This document shows, in pieces, positions 63,667 to 64,000 of a DNA stretch of 64,000 bases; position 1 is the stretch's first letter, and every line of letters begins with the position of its first letter. The notes below the pieces were generated by a model that saw only the letters and a list, made by a program, of their open reading frames with translations, had not been told where the DNA came from and searched no databases. Origin of the DNA: Rhodobacteraceae bacterium (ex Bugula neritina AB1) (GTDB lineage: Bacteria > Pseudomonadota > Alphaproteobacteria > Rhodobacterales > Rhodobacteraceae); assembly GCA_001730095.1 (NCBI GenBank), contig MDLF01000074.1:1-64000 (forward strand), read 5' to 3'. Both the position numbers and the translations under genes were made by a program.

Positions 63667-63705
63667 GGCCTCAGTCTCCGGCCTCAGTTTCCGGCTTCAG
63701 TTTCT
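63667..63705 (+). repeat. Three tandem 13-bp copies at the 3' end of the last gene
   Basis: GGCCTCAGTCTCC, GGCCTCAGTTTCC and GGCTTCAGTTTCT lie head to tail. On the minus strand each copy contains ACTGA; the last supplies the stop codon of the partial gene. Confidence 0.85.
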
Positions 63706-64000
63706 GGTCGCAGCGCAGCTGCCATCCTGGCGAATCCATGCGGCGGTGCTGATCAACCGACCGGCCAGGTCCGCAGCCCCAGCCTGGGCCGCCTGTGCCG
63801 CCGCTTCCTGCGGCAGGGTCCGCAGTGCATTCAGATGGGTTTGAATATTCTCCAGCCGCGCCTCTATCCGGGATAGGCGATGGGCTGTTCCTGTCTCGGG
63901 TGTGGCCTGCACTGCCCCTCGAACTTCGGCCATCTCCTGCTGCAGCTCTGTCACAGCTGTGGTCAGCGGTGCCACGGCTCCTGCAATCTGAGAGGCCCTG
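63697..64000 (-). CDS. Partial coiled-coil protein, N-terminus outside the window
   Basis: The visible C-terminal ~100 residues include VTELQQEMAEVRGAVQATPE and AHRLSRIEARLENIQTHLNALRTL, a coiled coil followed by an Ala-rich helix and a short tail ending TRN. The frame stays open to the window edge (RASQIAGAVAPL), so the GTG at 63975 is probably not the start. Function not recognisable. Confidence 0.5.
   Translation of the reverse strand, partial: RASQIAGAVAPLTTAVTELQQEMAEVRGAVQATPETGTAHRLSRIEARLENIQTHLNALRTLPQEAAAQAAQAGAADLAGRLISTAAWIRQDGSCAATRN

Overview
The window looks like a chromosome segment of a marine Rhodobacteraceae (Roseobacter group, resembling Phaeobacter/Leisingera). The evidence is high GC, TATAGG-type -10 boxes, a lipoyl-bearing pyruvate dehydrogenase E1 beta, a Rhodobacter-type porin, and a complete gene transfer agent (GTA) cluster of the Rhodobacter capsulatus type. 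The genus is inference; the family is well supported.

Layout. 1-977: an IS5-family (IS427-like) element inserted in an IS3-family transposase remnant. The IS427-like transposase is itself broken by two copies of a 40-bp palindromic repeat. 1.4-8.8 kb: porin, trigger factor, an HTTM-like membrane protein with a small partner, a lipoprotein lytic transglycosylase, and an 890-residue RTX-type secreted protein made of a duplicated module. 8.8-10.0 kb: an IS110-family element with a structured leader that may encode a bridge RNA. 10.3-11.9 kb: rpsF-rpsR-rplI and a small ORF. 12.2-15.1 kb: a membrane protein, a secreted YceI protein and a convergent cytochrome b561-YceI fusion. 15.2-23.0 kb: fabD-fabG-acpP and fabF-mltG, separated by a divergent HisA paralogue and a membrane-anchored PilZ protein. 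23.2-25.5 kb: an unrecognised coiled-coil protein and a PAS-domain protein.

25.6-40.5 kb is the GTA structural cluster in canonical order: small and large terminase, portal, g3.5, protease, capsid, adaptor, stopper, tail terminator, tail tube, two chaperone-like genes, tape measure, distal tail, hub, NlpC/P60 peptidase, megatron and a small trailing gene. A near-consensus promoter and a strong leader hairpin precede it. The g14 peptidase carries an in-frame insert of about 40 residues, and the g2-g3 junction is widened by GC-rich repeat DNA.

40.9-52.7 kb: cysE; a small foreign-looking patch with a decayed tyrosine recombinase and an HD-domain phosphohydrolase; pdhC-pdhB-pdhA; ftsB; a creatinase-like M24 protein; pgk; two tandem cyclophilins; and a DUF3179 gene broken by an out-of-frame deletion. 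52.8-64 kb: bactofilin with an M23 peptidase, a DUF455 ferritin-like protein, a bcp peroxiredoxin, a giant AsmA/DUF3971 protein, queA, an MFS transporter, a DUF924 protein and a partial coiled-coil gene at the edge.

Most genes are core housekeeping (lipid synthesis, envelope, translation, central carbon). The accessory interest lies in the mobile-element end, the GTA cluster, several families of short repeats, and gene-decay events. No tRNA, rRNA or CRISPR array was seen.
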